Below are positions 1-9,400 of a DNA stretch of 64,000 nt, one piece after another. Position numbers and translations under genes: made by a program. Under the pieces are notes generated by a model, which was given only the letters and a program-made list of their open reading frames with translations, searched no databases and was not told the DNA's origin. Source of the stretch: SFWF01 sp045638145 (GTDB lineage Bacteria > Bacillota > Clostridia > Oscillospirales > Acutalibacteraceae); contig JAZUAU010000015.1 in NCBI GenBank assembly GCA_045638145.1, positions 1-64,000 on the forward strand. The letters are read 5' to 3'. Positions within the stretch are counted from its first letter, which is position 1; each line of letters opens with the position of its first letter.

Positions 1-169
1 TATTAATTTTTATTTGTCAACTATTTTTTTAATAAACATTAACTTTTTTGTTGATGTCATTTTTTTGGAATATAATACTCAAATTATTAAAACATTAAAA
101 TTAAAAATTTATTATAGTTTTTATTATTAAATATAAATTTAAAATCACACTAAAATACTTCGCTTATAA

Positions 170-205
170 AAAATGCAGAACCGCTAATCAAAGCAATTCT
201 GCATT
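170..205 (-). terminator. Intrinsic terminator after the toxin gene
   Basis: Read on the minus strand, a 9-bp stem (AATGCAGAA pairing with TTCTGCATT) with a roughly 16-nt loop is followed by a run of T. It lies a few bases beyond the toxin stop codon and would end the toxin-antitoxin transcript. The sequence to its left (1-169) is very AT-rich and shows no gene. Confidence 0.65.
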
Positions 206-211
206 GTAACA

Positions 212-532
212 TTATTCTTGTGGTTCTCCAAAAAGGATTTGCATAAAGTTTCTACGACCATAGAGGATTCGCACTACACGAACTTCGTTTTCTTCTAAAC
301 GGTAGAAAACAACATAGTTTCCACATACTAAAAATCTATAATTAGTATCAAAATCTACTATTGAAGAAAGCAAGGGTGCGCTTTCGGGAAATTTTGATAT
401 CATACGAATATCTTTCAATATTTTAGAAATTGTCTTAACTGCCGCTTGTTCGTTGCATAGTTCTTCGGTGATATACGCTTTTGTTTCTTCCAAATCCTTT
501 ATGGCTTCAGGCGAAAAAACAATATTATACAT
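212..532 (-). CDS. RelE/ParE-family toxin of a type II toxin-antitoxin system
   Basis: A 106-residue protein with the small alpha/beta layout of the RelE/ParE superfamily: an N-terminal YNIVFSPEA strand, a helical stretch with DLEETKAYI, a central strand with YRFLVCGNYVVFYR, and a C-terminal VRVVRILYGRRNF strand, which is the usual end of this fold. Toxins of this type either cleave mRNA on the ribosome (RelE) or poison gyrase (ParE); sequence alone does not settle which. The ATG at 532 is preferred over the GTG one codon earlier because AGGAG then sits 6 nt upstream. The gene overlaps the end of the antitoxin gene by 8 bp, so the two are translationally coupled. Confidence 0.85.
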   Translation of the reverse strand: MYNIVFSPEAIKDLEETKAYITEELCNEQAAVKTISKILKDIRMISKFPESAPLLSSIVDFDTNYRFLVCGNYVVFYRLEENEVRVVRILYGRRNFMQILFGEPQE

Positions 533-779
533 CACTTACTCCTAATATCTTTTCCACATCCGAAATATCTTTCCAACCATTCGTCTTAGCTGAAACTTCA
601 CCCTTATTAAGTTCACTCATCAGCTTTACAATAGCTTTTGTTCTTTCATATTCGGTTATATCCACAATTGCATAACGTCCCCTGCCATTCTTAGTTAGAA
701 ACACTGGCTCACCAACGGCAATGTCACGCAAAACTTCATTATAGTTTCTCAAATCAGAAACCGGTTTAATATTAGGCAT
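525..779 (-). CDS. Phd/YefM-family antitoxin
   Basis: An 84-residue protein opening with NIKPVSDLRNYNEVL, the typical N-terminal DNA-binding section of Phd/YefM antitoxins, followed by GEPVFLTKNGRGRYAIVD, the core strand motif. The C-terminal part is expected to wrap and neutralise the toxin. The start ATG is preceded by AAAGGAG at good spacing. Gene order is antitoxin then toxin, as is normal, and this family usually represses its own operon; a matching inverted repeat sits over the probable transcription start. Confidence 0.88.
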   Translation of the reverse strand: MPNIKPVSDLRNYNEVLRDIAVGEPVFLTKNGRGRYAIVDITEYERTKAIVKLMSELNKGEVSAKTNGWKDISDVEKILGVSDV

Positions 780-794
780 AATATTTCTCCTTTC

Positions 795-839
795 ATTATC
801 TGCTGATAATATTATACACTAATTCTTCGTAAAATTCAA
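795..839 (-). promoter_or_regulatory. Toxin-antitoxin promoter with operator palindrome
   Basis: On the minus strand, TTGAAT (839-834) and TATAAT (816-811) are separated by exactly 17 bp, a good sigma-A promoter. Directly downstream at 795-810 is the inverted repeat ATTATC-tgct-GATAAT. Its position over the start site fits autorepression by the Phd/YefM-type antitoxin. The operator role is inference. Confidence 0.6.
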
Positions 840-937
840 CAACAAATTTTAAGAATATTTTGTGTTATTATAGTGGTTCGATTAGCCTATGTATTTAATT
901 TTTTGAAATGATTTAATAACACTCGGGTACATCAAGG

Positions 938-1057
938 GAGGTTGGTGTAAACCTTAAGCAGGGTTACAACGGAGACCTTACCGCAAAGCAGGCAGGTTCT
1001 ATCGGCGGACAGATGGTCAAGAAGATGATCGAGTCTTATGAAAACAGCATGAAATAA
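938..1057 (+). pseudogene. 3' half of an alpha/beta-type small acid-soluble spore protein gene
   Basis: The plus strand reads EVGVNLKQGYNGDLTAKQ at 938-991 and then AGSIGGQMVKKMIESYENSM to a TAA stop at 1055-1057. This is the conserved C-terminal two thirds of a clostridial alpha/beta-type SASP, a protein that coats and protects spore DNA. There is no start codon: an in-frame TAA lies at 917-919 and the first in-frame ATG is deep inside the conserved region. The usual N-terminal segment is absent in all frames upstream, so the gene is truncated rather than frameshifted. The codons remaining are undamaged, which suggests the loss is recent. An intact terminator follows it. The rest of the 780-1174 gap holds only the toxin-antitoxin promoter, this remnant, its terminator and the next promoter. 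Confidence 0.8.
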
Positions 1058-1079
1058 TCATTTTAAATAATGATATCAA

Positions 1080-1110
1080 ACGGGCATTCCTAACCGGAAT
1101 GCCCGTTTTC
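1080..1110 (+). terminator. Terminator of the spore-protein remnant
   Basis: An 11-bp perfect stem ACGGGCATTCC / GGAATGCCCGT with a 5-nt loop is followed by TTTTCCC. It lies 22 bp past the stop of the truncated spore-protein gene. Confidence 0.75.
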
Positions 1111-1112
1111 CC

Positions 1113-1141
1113 TTGACTAAATTTAAAATATGAAGTATAAT
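1113..1141 (+). promoter_or_regulatory. Sigma-A promoter of the glycosyltransferase gene
   Basis: TTGACT (1113-1118) and TATAAT (1136-1141) with a 17-bp spacer, about 34 bp before the GTG start. Confidence 0.7.
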
Positions 1142-1174
1142 CCACATAGTTAATTCTAAAAAGGGGGAATATTT

Positions 1175-2287
1175 GTGAAGATCCTTATTCTTAGCTGCAC
1201 TGCCGGAGAAGGGCATAACTCAGCAGCAAAAGCTGTAAAGGAAGTCTATGATCAAAAAGGCGAATACTGCGAAATTGCTGATGCTCTCAGTTTTATCTCT
1301 AAAGCGCTGTCAAATTTTGTCGCAAAATCGCACATCATTCTTTACAGACATTTTCCTAAATGGTTTAATTTTGGTTATAATTACTGCGAAAACCATCCGT
1401 CTATTTTGGCCCCCGGTTCCCTAGTTTATAAAATTTTTTCAAAGGGCACAGAAAACCTTTATAATTATATTAAAGACAATGATTTTGATACTGTAATATG
1501 CACTCATACTTTTGCGGCTGTAATCGCTACTGAAATTATTAATCAGTATAGCCTTAATATTAAAACTGCATTTATTGCAACCGATTTCACCTGTCATCCC
1601 GGAGCAAAGGATTCCGACCTTGATTTCTACTTTATACCCGACGAAAAATTAGTCGATGACTTCACCTGCGACCATATTCTTAAGGATGAGGTTGTTCCAT
1701 TAGGAATTCCAATAAAACAGAAATTCTATTCTATTACTGACAAATCAACCGCTAAATCTGAGTTTGGAATACCCGCAGACAAGAAGCACGTTGTTATGAT
1801 GTGCGGCAGTATGGGATGCGGTCCTCTCGCAAAGCTTGCAGTAAACTTTGCAAATTCGATGCCCGAATGTGAGTTTTCGGTTATTTGCGGAACAAACCAA
1901 AAGCTTAAAAAGTCACTTGACCGAAAAAGCAGAAATTTTCCGAATCTTCATATTTTCGGTTTTGTAACCGATATGCCCCAGGTTCTTGACAGTGCTGATC
2001 TTTATCTTACAAAGCCAGGTGGAATCAGTACATCTGAAGCTGTTGCAAAAGAGGTTCCTATGCTCTTTGTAAATACCGTAGCGGCATGTGAGACCTATAA
2101 TCTTAAGCATTTCCTTTCTTACGGAGTTGCCGAGTCGGGTAAAAACGTGAAAGAACTGACTGAAAAGTGTATTGATATAATCACAAACGATGAAAAACTT
2201 AATACATTCAAGAGAAATCTTCACAATATTCCAAAAGTCAACACATCTGAGATGATCAGACAGATTCTTATCGAATATCACAAATAG
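1175..2287 (+). CDS. UgtP/MGDG synthase-like glycosyltransferase (GT28 type)
   Basis: A 370-residue protein that opens with ILSCTAGEGHNSAAKAV (residues 4-20), the N-terminal nucleotide/lipid-binding signature of the MGDG synthase and YpfP/UgtP group. The second Rossmann-like half contains VVMMCGSMGCGPL and the sugar-nucleotide site LTKPGGISTSEAV near residue 290. Enzymes of this group transfer glucose or galactose from a UDP-sugar onto diacylglycerol on the cytoplasmic face of the membrane, making glycolipid and, in Bacillus, the lipoteichoic acid anchor. The donor sugar cannot be read from the sequence. It starts at GTG with AAAGGGGG upstream. It appears to be a single-gene unit with its own promoter and terminator. 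Confidence 0.82.
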   Translation: MKILILSCTAGEGHNSAAKAVKEVYDQKGEYCEIADALSFISKALSNFVAKSHIILYRHFPKWFNFGYNYCENHPSILAPGSLVYKIFSKGTENLYNYIKDNDFDTVICTHTFAAVIATEIINQYSLNIKTAFIATDFTCHPGAKDSDLDFYFIPDEKLVDDFTCDHILKDEVVPLGIPIKQKFYSITDKSTAKSEFGIPADKKHVVMMCGSMGCGPLAKLAVNFANSMPECEFSVICGTNQKLKKSLDRKSRNFPNLHIFGFVTDMPQVLDSADLYLTKPGGISTSEAVAKEVPMLFVNTVAACETYNLKHFLSYGVAESGKNVKELTEKCIDIITNDEKLNTFKRNLHNIPKVNTSEMIRQILIEYHK

Positions 2288-2318
2288 GAAAAAGGGATGC
2301 TTAGCATCCCTTTTTCCT
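2288..2318. terminator. Bidirectional terminator between the glycosyltransferase and murC
   Basis: Perfect stem GGAAAAAGGGATGC with a TTAG loop, with A-runs on one side and T-runs on the other. It serves convergent genes, and the last codons and stop of murC are inside the hairpin. Confidence 0.8.
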
Positions 2319-3680
2319 ATTTCTTATTCTATGTGCAACCTTGTAAATATCTCCGCCACCCATCGTAATAACAACATCTCCATTATCGATAGTTTCGAAG
2401 ATAGCTTTCTCGCACTCTAAAAAATTAGCAACGCATATGCAGTCTGAAAGTCCTGCCGCTATATCCTCTGATTTAATCCCCCACTCATTAACCTCACGCG
2501 AGCCCATAATCGGGGTAAGAATAACCTTATCAGCAATTGACAGCGCATCAATAAATTCGTTCTTTAAAAGTGCAGTTCTCGAAAATGTAAAGGGCTGAAA
2601 AACCGCTATAACCCTTTTATAGTTAAGAGCTTTTGCAGCTTCTAATGTTGCTTTAATTTCGGTTGGATGATGTGCATAATCGTCTGCAAGTACAAATCCG
2701 TCAAACTCACCGATAAACTCAAATCTTCTTCCTGCGCCCGTAAAGGTTTCTATAGCAGATTTGATTCCGTCTGGAGATACACCGAGATAATGGCAAACAG
2801 ATACGGCAGCAAGCGCATTGAAAACGTTGTGTTTTCCGGGCACCTTAAGGTCGAGCGAAACAAGCTTCTTATCACTCTTATAAACATCAAATTCGAAGCC
2901 AAATTTTGAGGGCTTAATATTGACCGCTCTATACTCACAGTTATCTGTTGTACCGAACGTATGCTTTTCTAATGACAAATCAGCCATAGCATCCACTGTG
3001 CGTTTATCACTGCCGTTGTAAAATGCCGTTTTAGACATTGAAACAAATTTTTTGAAAGAATCAGTTAGATTCTCCATAGTCTTAAAATAATCAAGGTGGT
3101 CGTTATCGATATTAAGAAGAACACTTATATCTGGAGAGAGCTCTAAAAAGGTGTTTACAAATTCACAGGATTCACAGACAAATATGTCACTTTTTCCCGA
3201 AAGACCGTTTGAGCCGATAAGAGGCAACTTTCCTCCGATAACTGCGGAAGGTTCCATCTTGTTTAAATAAAGAATTTGTGTTATCATAGATGATGTGGTT
3301 GTTTTTCCGTGTGTTCCACAAACACCTATAACATTATTATACTGCCTTGTCAGAGCACCTAGAAGAAGCGAACGCTCCATTGTGGGAATACCAAGTCTTG
3401 CCGCCTCGGCTCTTTCGGGATTGTCTTCCTTTATTGCGGCAGAATATACAACAAGCTCCGCCCCGTGCACGTTTTCCGCATTATGTCCCATAAATACCTT
3501 AATTCCGAGATTGCGAACTCTGTTTAAGGTATCACCCTCGTTATTGTCGGAGCCGGAGAGAACAAATCCTCTTGTATGAAGAATTTCGGCAATCGGGCAC
3601 ATTCCCGAGCCACCGATTCCTATCATATGGATTCTTTTAATTCCATCAAGTAATTTATCGGTAGAACGCTTTTCCTTCAT
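2301..3680 (-). CDS. murC: UDP-N-acetylmuramate--L-alanine ligase MurC
   Basis: MurC uses ATP to join L-alanine to UDP-N-acetylmuramate, the first step of the peptidoglycan stem peptide, in the cytoplasm. The 459-residue protein has the N-terminal UDP-binding glycine loop GIGGSGM (residues 21-27), the ATP P-loop GTHGKTTT (122-129) typical of Mur ligases, the central CESCEFVNTFL and NIDNDHLDYF motifs, and the C-terminal domain with DDYAHHPTEI. The chosen start is the ATG at 3680, with GAGGTTG upstream; the open frame continues further upstream to 3857, but that part would overlap the divergent cca gene and lacks family similarity. The last residues are encoded by the terminator hairpin. Confidence 0.95.
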   Translation of the reverse strand: MKEKRSTDKLLDGIKRIHMIGIGGSGMCPIAEILHTRGFVLSGSDNNEGDTLNRVRNLGIKVFMGHNAENVHGAELVVYSAAIKEDNPERAEAARLGIPTMERSLLLGALTRQYNNVIGVCGTHGKTTTSSMITQILYLNKMEPSAVIGGKLPLIGSNGLSGKSDIFVCESCEFVNTFLELSPDISVLLNIDNDHLDYFKTMENLTDSFKKFVSMSKTAFYNGSDKRTVDAMADLSLEKHTFGTTDNCEYRAVNIKPSKFGFEFDVYKSDKKLVSLDLKVPGKHNVFNALAAVSVCHYLGVSPDGIKSAIETFTGAGRRFEFIGEFDGFVLADDYAHHPTEIKATLEAAKALNYKRVIAVFQPFTFSRTALLKNEFIDALSIADKVILTPIMGSREVNEWGIKSEDIAAGLSDCICVANFLECEKAIFETIDNGDVVITMGGGDIYKVAHRIRNRKKGC

Positions 3681-3757
3681 AATAACAACCTCACTTGAAT
3701 TATCGTTTATTATTATATCATATTTTTTGAAAAAATAAACTATTATTTGGAGTATGT

Positions 3758-4927
3758 ATGAAATTAATTTTTCCTGAATATGGTCTATCCTGCCTTCAAA
3801 CAATCGAAAGCCATGGTTTTGAGGCTTGGTTTGTTGGTGGCGCAGTGCGCGATGCACTGTTAAGCCGAGAATTTCTCGATGTTGACATTACAACAAACGC
3901 CTTACCCGAAGATATAATGAGAATATTTCCTAAAACTATTCCTACCGGTTTAAGACATGGAACTGTTACCGTTCTTATTAACGGTAATTCTATAGAAGTA
4001 ACAACGTACCGTTCAGATATCAAGTATAAAGACAATCGCCACCCTGAATCAGTTAAGTTTGAAAACAGTATTGAGCTGGACCTGTCGCGCAGAGATTTTA
4101 CTGTCAACGCACTTGCCTATCATCCCTCCCGCGGTTTGCTTGACCGTTTCGGTGGTCTCGCAGATATTGAACGAAAGAGAATTGTTGCGGTTGGAGATGC
4201 AAGGAATAGATTTTCAGAGGATGCACTCAGAATTCTTCGTGCATTCAGATTTTCTTCTGTTCTGGATTTTGAAATCGCCGAGGATACATTAGAAGCCGCA
4301 TATAATTGTGCAGACAGGATTAAGTCGCTAAGCGGAGAAAGAATTTTAGCAGAGATTAAAAAGCTGTCTGAAGGAAAAAATCCGAATGTTATTACCCAGT
4401 TAATCAATGTCGGTGCCCTAGCCTCTTTCGGCATTCTGTCTGCAATTAGTAATCTTAATAATATTCTTAAAGTTAATTCAAAATATAAGACCGCTGTTCT
4501 TTTTTCTTTTTGCGAATTAGATCTCTCTGCATTTAAAAACAATCTTAAACCCGATAATGTGCTCTTGGGCAACATATGTTTATTTAAAAAAATATATAGT
4601 AAAGGAATTCCAAACAATAAAACAGAGCTTAAACTAATTCTTTCTGATATTGGCAAGGATAATGCCGAATTATTTTTTGAATCAATAAATGCAAATTGTT
4701 CCAACGATATAATAAGCACCCTTCGTGACTTTATGAGGCAAATTCACGATAATCACGAGCCTTATTCTGTAAAGGATTTGGACATTAACGGCAGGGATTT
4801 AATAAAGCTTGGATTTTGTGGCGAAGATGTTGGGAAAACGCTTAAAAATCTGACGCTTGCAGTAATTTCAGATCCGTTATTAAATAAAAAAGATAAGCTT
4901 ATTAATCTTGCAAACAAAATAATGTAA
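3758..4927 (+). CDS. cca: CCA tRNA nucleotidyltransferase (class II)
   Basis: This enzyme adds or repairs the 3' CCA end of tRNAs using CTP and ATP. Residues 27-32 read GGAVRD and residues 41-43 DVD, the nucleotidyltransferase head motif with its two metal-binding Asp residues. These are followed by the RRDFTVNA motif and the DALRILRAFRF motif of the neck region, all hallmarks of class II CCA-adding enzymes and poly(A) polymerases. Length (389 residues) is a little under the usual 400-450. It is divergent from murC, with a TTTGGAG ribosome site, and dpaA follows after 61 bp. A bacterial poly(A) polymerase cannot be excluded, but these are rare in Firmicutes. Confidence 0.92.
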   Translation: MKLIFPEYGLSCLQTIESHGFEAWFVGGAVRDALLSREFLDVDITTNALPEDIMRIFPKTIPTGLRHGTVTVLINGNSIEVTTYRSDIKYKDNRHPESVKFENSIELDLSRRDFTVNALAYHPSRGLLDRFGGLADIERKRIVAVGDARNRFSEDALRILRAFRFSSVLDFEIAEDTLEAAYNCADRIKSLSGERILAEIKKLSEGKNPNVITQLINVGALASFGILSAISNLNNILKVNSKYKTAVLFSFCELDLSAFKNNLKPDNVLLGNICLFKKIYSKGIPNNKTELKLILSDIGKDNAELFFESINANCSNDIISTLRDFMRQIHDNHEPYSVKDLDINGRDLIKLGFCGEDVGKTLKNLTLAVISDPLLNKKDKLINLANKIM

Positions 4928-4932
4928 CTATA

Positions 4933-4983
4933 CACCGACTACGTCATAAAATGTATTGTAAATATTTTATTACGTTGTCGGTG
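4933..4983 (+). promoter_or_regulatory. Hairpin enclosing the dpaA ribosome binding site; possible sporulation promoter
   Basis: A long imperfect inverted repeat spans the cca-dpaA gap. CACCGAC (4933-4939) pairs with GTCGGTG (4977-4983), then ACGT with ACGT, then ATAAAAT with ATTTTAT, with single mismatches between these blocks. The 3' arm carries GGTG(AT), the only Shine-Dalgarno-like sequence before the dpaA ATG at 4989, so the fold would hide it. The element CATAAAAT at 4945-4952 also resembles the -10 box of mother-cell sigma factors E/K, and spoVF is sigma-K dependent in Bacillus, but no convincing -35 was seen. Confidence 0.5.
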
Positions 4984-4988
4984 ATTTT

Positions 4989-5792
4989 ATGTTAGTAGCT
5001 ATAATTTCAGATTCAGAAAGACATTTGCATCTTGCTCTTGAGCTGGAAAAATGTAGATATGAGACGGTTTTGTATAGGTGTGTAGATGAAATACCGTCAC
5101 AGATTACTGCCGATATTACAATACTCCCTATTCCGACAAAGGATAAGGACGGGTTTCTTAATCTTAAGGGAAGTTATAAAATCACCGCTGAAAATATAAT
5201 TACACGAACAGAGAGCAAATCTTTTATTATTACCTGTAATTACGAATGTAACGACAGAAAATTTGCCGATATAAATAAATTTGAAGAATTCACTTCTATG
5301 AATGCTATACCGTCAGCAGAGGGAGCAATTTTTGAAGCGATGAAAGCATCGGACATTCCCCTATTCGGCTCAAAAACACTTGTAATGGGTTCAGGCAGAA
5401 TCGGCAAAATTATTGCAGACAGAATGAAATCATTCTGCTCTGATGTAACGATTGCTGCCCGGAATCCTAAAGACAGATATTCTGCGGTTGCTCAGGGTAT
5501 GAGAGGCGTAGATTTCACATCGCTTTATGATGTAATTAATAATTACGATTTCATTTTTCAAACCGTACCACATTTAGTACTAACCGATAAACTTCTGCAA
5601 AAAACTCGAGGTATTATAATAGAGGTTTCTTCAAAATGTTCAGGGACAGATTACTCATTCGCTATGGCTAATAAAAATAGGCTCCTCTACTGCCCTGCCA
5701 TCCCCGAAAAATATTCAAAAGATTTTGCTGCAAAGGTATTGACCGACAGCGTAAAAAGTATTTTAAAACTAAATAAGCTTATCCTAAAATGA
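4989..5792 (+). CDS. dpaA: Dipicolinate synthase subunit A
   Basis: With DpaB this protein converts a lysine-pathway intermediate (dihydroxytetrahydrodipicolinate) to dipicolinic acid in the mother cell; calcium dipicolinate fills the spore core and gives heat resistance. The 267-residue protein has an N-terminal domain and a Rossmann NAD(P)-binding domain with VMGSGRIGK at residues 132-140, and FQTVPHLVL in the active-site region, as in SpoVFA. The start ATG has only GGTGAT as ribosome site, buried in a hairpin. dpaB starts 9 bp after its stop, so the two form an operon. Confidence 0.92.
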   Translation: MLVAIISDSERHLHLALELEKCRYETVLYRCVDEIPSQITADITILPIPTKDKDGFLNLKGSYKITAENIITRTESKSFIITCNYECNDRKFADINKFEEFTSMNAIPSAEGAIFEAMKASDIPLFGSKTLVMGSGRIGKIIADRMKSFCSDVTIAARNPKDRYSAVAQGMRGVDFTSLYDVINNYDFIFQTVPHLVLTDKLLQKTRGIIIEVSSKCSGTDYSFAMANKNRLLYCPAIPEKYSKDFAAKVLTDSVKSILKLNKLILK

Positions 5793-5801
5793 GGAGTTTA
5801 C

Positions 5802-6374
5802 ATGCAAAATATTAAACTGGGATTTGCTATGTGCGGATCTTTTTGTACTATAAACGATGCGCTTAATGAGATGACTGAATTAAAGAATAAAGGGTTTGAT
5901 ATAACCCCGATTTTTTCCGAGGTTGTATCAAAATTCGATACAAGGTTCACAAAAGCTAAAGAATTACGGGACACCGTTGAAGAATTGTGCGAGAATAAAG
6001 TTATTTCAAGTATTGTTGAAGCAGAGCCAATCGGCCCTAAAAGAATGTTCGACCTGCTTCTCGTATGTCCTTGCACAGGCAACACGCTAGCCAAACTTGC
6101 AAACGGAATTACCGATTCAACTGTAACGATGGCAGTTAAAGCTCACCTTAGAAACAATAAACCGGTAGTCCTCTCAATCGCAACAAACGATGCGCTCGGA
6201 GGCTCTGCAAAAAATATAGGTCTACTTCTCAATATGAAGAATATATATTTTACTCCATTCAGACAAGACGATCCTATAAAGAAAGAAAAATCAATTATAG
6301 CCGATTTTTCAAAGAACTACAGCACAATAATAGAAGCTTTAAACGGAAAACAAATAACTCCTTTATTGATATAG
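5802..6374 (+). CDS. dpaB: Dipicolinate synthase subunit B
   Basis: The 190-residue flavoprotein partner of DpaA. It shows the flavoprotein-family glycine/Cys loop CGSFCTI near residue 12, the central VCPCTGNTLAKLANGITD motif, and VLSIATNDALGGSAKNIG near residue 130, all matching SpoVFB. It follows dpaA at once with its own GAGGAG site. The two genes end at a terminator shared with the convergent addA gene. Confidence 0.93.
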   Translation: MQNIKLGFAMCGSFCTINDALNEMTELKNKGFDITPIFSEVVSKFDTRFTKAKELRDTVEELCENKVISSIVEAEPIGPKRMFDLLLVCPCTGNTLAKLANGITDSTVTMAVKAHLRNNKPVVLSIATNDALGGSAKNIGLLLNMKNIYFTPFRQDDPIKKEKSIIADFSKNYSTIIEALNGKQITPLLI

Positions 6375-6376
6375 AA

Positions 6377-6402
6377 AAACACGGCAAATGCCGTGTTTTT
6401 TA
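6377..6402. terminator. Terminator between dpaB and addA
   Basis: AAAAACACGGC - aaat - GCCGTGTTTTT, with A and T runs on both sides, so it can act in both directions. The addA stop lies at its edge. Confidence 0.8.
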
Positions 6403-9400
6403 AACTATAATTTCTTTCCCCAGCTCAAATGAGTAAATAATGAGTTGCTTCAGCTTCTTATTAAGAAGACGTTCTGCCGATAGTCCATAAATTCGAAGTT
6501 GCTCGGCATAAGCAGAGGTAAGCTCTGCTTCATCCTTATTTCTATCGGTTTTGAAATCAACTATAACAATTTCATCGTTTTCGATAAACAAAAGGTCAAC
6601 CGCACCCTGAACAAGAATCTTTTCGTCCCTAAATTTATCATCAAGACCCTTATGAATAAATCTTGCTGGGAATTCTGCCAAGAAATTCATTTCACGCTTC
6701 ACCTTTTCAGAAGCTTTTATGCGCGAATAAAGCGGAGAATCAAAAAAGGTGGAAATCGCTGTTGTATTTACTGCTTTTGATTCATCAAGACTTAAATATC
6801 CAGCCTCGTAAAGTCTGTCGCATTCATCACTTGGCGAGGTTGTAGCAGAATCGTAATTGCAAAACTGCATAAACTTATGGGTTGCCGTACCACGGTCGGT
6901 TGCCGAAATACCATCATCATACATAAAATCCGGCTTTGACTTGAACTGATATTTTGATTCGTCCGCTTTATGAACAATATCGGTTACAGATGCCTTAGAC
7001 TCAATCTCTAAAAGTTCGGCGAACCGATACTTTTTGGAGAAGTTCTTGCTTAATCTATCAACGATTATTTCATCAGCCTTATACTCATCAGACTTTACAT
7101 TAAACACTTCAATTTCTGTATGAATATATTCATCCGACTTATCATTTTTAATATAGTTGCGGAAACGGTCTAAATCCGAACACATTTCGTCGGCAAGTAG
7201 CCAATCGGAATATGTTTTAGTATTAAGGAAATGATACGCTCTCATTCTACCGTTGTCGACAAAGCTCATATCTAAAAGATTTTCAATGCTGGCTTTAAAG
7301 TCATTAAAGCAGGTTGTTACAATAAGCTTTTCTTTCGCTCTTGTCAGCGCAACGTATAGAAGTCGAGTTTGTTCGGCAAGCACCTGACCTTTGGCGTAGG
7401 ATGACATTAACTGACGAATCAAAGTATTGCTTTTTTCAAATTTATCTGCATTGTAATACTTAAAAGAAAAGCCGTAATGCTCGTCGGTAAGAAGATTATC
7501 AGTATAGTCATCTTTTCTAAATTGTCTGTTGTTATCAGCAAGTATACAAACCGGAAATTGCAGTCCCTTTGAAGAATGAATTGAGCCGATTATGACCGAG
7601 TTCCCGCAATATGGAAGCTCAGTTTTGATATCCTTATCGCTTACCTGCTCGGTCATTATTAAGAATTCTTTAAGACTTCGTCTGCCATCGGTTTCAAAAT
7701 TAATAGCTAAAGAACGTACGACATCAAGATTATTCATCTTCTGCCCGCCGTCAATAAGCCTCGAAACAATACCCTTGAAATTGGTCTTATCAAATATGAA
7801 ATCGATAAGCTCGTATACCTTACAAATGGTGTTTTTCTTTCTGAATCCGGCAATTTCTGCAAGGAAAGCTTCTGCTTTTATATTGCCCTCTTTTGCAGCG
7901 ATAGAAAGTGCTGAAATCATTTTTGCCTTAACTGCGTGCGACTTAATTTCGGCAATCTCATCAATTGTAAATCCGTATAAGCTTGAGGTCATAATGGTAA
8001 TTAGCGCAATGTCATCATTAGGATTATTGATGATTTTAAGAAGGCTCAGTAATGTCTGCACCTCATCCGAAGAGAAAACACCCGATTCGGGTACTGCGAC
8101 GGGAATTCCTGCCGAACGCAGGACCTTTGCATAGGTAGCAGCAACCGCTGATGGCGAACGTACAAGAATTGTTATATCCTCATAGTTAATTTCTTCCAGT
8201 ACATCATTGTCTTTTTCGTCCTTTTTCAATATCTGCTGTTTTGAAGAAATCAAATCATTAATTATCTTTGCAACAACACAAGCCTCGGCAAAAACCTTGG
8301 GATTAGTATCAGAAAGGTCGGGCATAGTGCCCGAATTCATAACTGCAGCTAAATCGATATAGTGTTTTTCAACCTTTGTATAATCAGTCTGTTTGTAATC
8401 CTTGGATAACGCATCAAGCTTTTCTCTACTATCATACTCAATGTCGGCGACATCCTCGTGCATAATGAACGAGAACAACCGATTCGTATAATCGCAGATT
8501 TCTTTTCTGCTACGAAAATTGCCCAAAAGGTCAATTCTTAGTCCAACCCTCTCCATATCATCATCTTTTTTATAAACTTTCTTTTTTTTAATAAAATTAT
8601 GGGGATTAGCACCTCTGAATCGGTAGATACTCTGCTTTGCATCGCCAACGCAGAAAAGATTTTTTTGATTATTTGACAGAACGTTAAAAAGAGTATCCTG
8701 AAGGTCGTTTGTATCTTGATACTCATCAACCATTACAACTTCATAATCCGAAATATAATCCATTACGTCGGATGACGGTATGATTTCACCATCTTTATAT
8801 TCGGTAAGGAGAGAAAGTGCGGTTTGTTCAGCGAGCGAGAAGGTCATCAAACCACTGTTCTTTAGTTCTTTTTCAACCTCTGCAGCAAAATAGTTCACAA
8901 GTTCTGCCAGCTTTTTAAGATGTGGAACAAGCTCACCCGCCTCATCGCGAAGTGTTTTACTATCGGCATAAACAAAATTAATAAGTGATTCGCTTTTTTC
9001 TTTTGATTTAATTATCTTGTCAGCCTTTTCCCTCAACGCCTCGGCACAATCAGAATTGGAATCCTTCTTCTCTTTTGAAAGTGAACCGCCTGGAGCTTTG
9101 AAATTATGAACGAGAAAGTAAAGAGAATCCCAATCGTTCTTATCGCAATATTCAATGAGTTTGTTAATTGAATTGATATAATAGTTGTACTTATTCTGAT
9201 AAGCAACATAAGCGTCTGTATTAAGTTCAAGCGCCTTCATTGCGTTATCAATATATCTTGCAGCTTCCAATAGGCTAACCTTTATAATTTCTATTGCCTT
9301 TGTAAACCACTCCGAATCTGTACCATTTGCAAAAGCCTCATACTTATCTACCACACGCTCTATCCACTTATCGGGATATGGCATATGCCTAGAATATTCG

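Noticed and set aside
1..169. Possible gene or origin in the very AT-rich left edge
   Set aside because: No open frame with a ribosome site, no DnaA-box cluster and no repeats were seen.
3681..3857. Longer N terminus for MurC (open frame to 3857)
   Set aside because: It overlaps the divergent cca gene start, has no ribosome site, and does not resemble MurC; ATG 3680 has GAGGTTG.
4120..4719. 199-codon open frame on the minus strand
   Set aside because: Fully inside cca on the opposite strand, no ribosome site, low-complexity composition; a shadow of the real gene.
7592..8134. 180-codon open frame on the plus strand
   Set aside because: Antisense to the addA motor domains; no promoter, ribosome site or family similarity.
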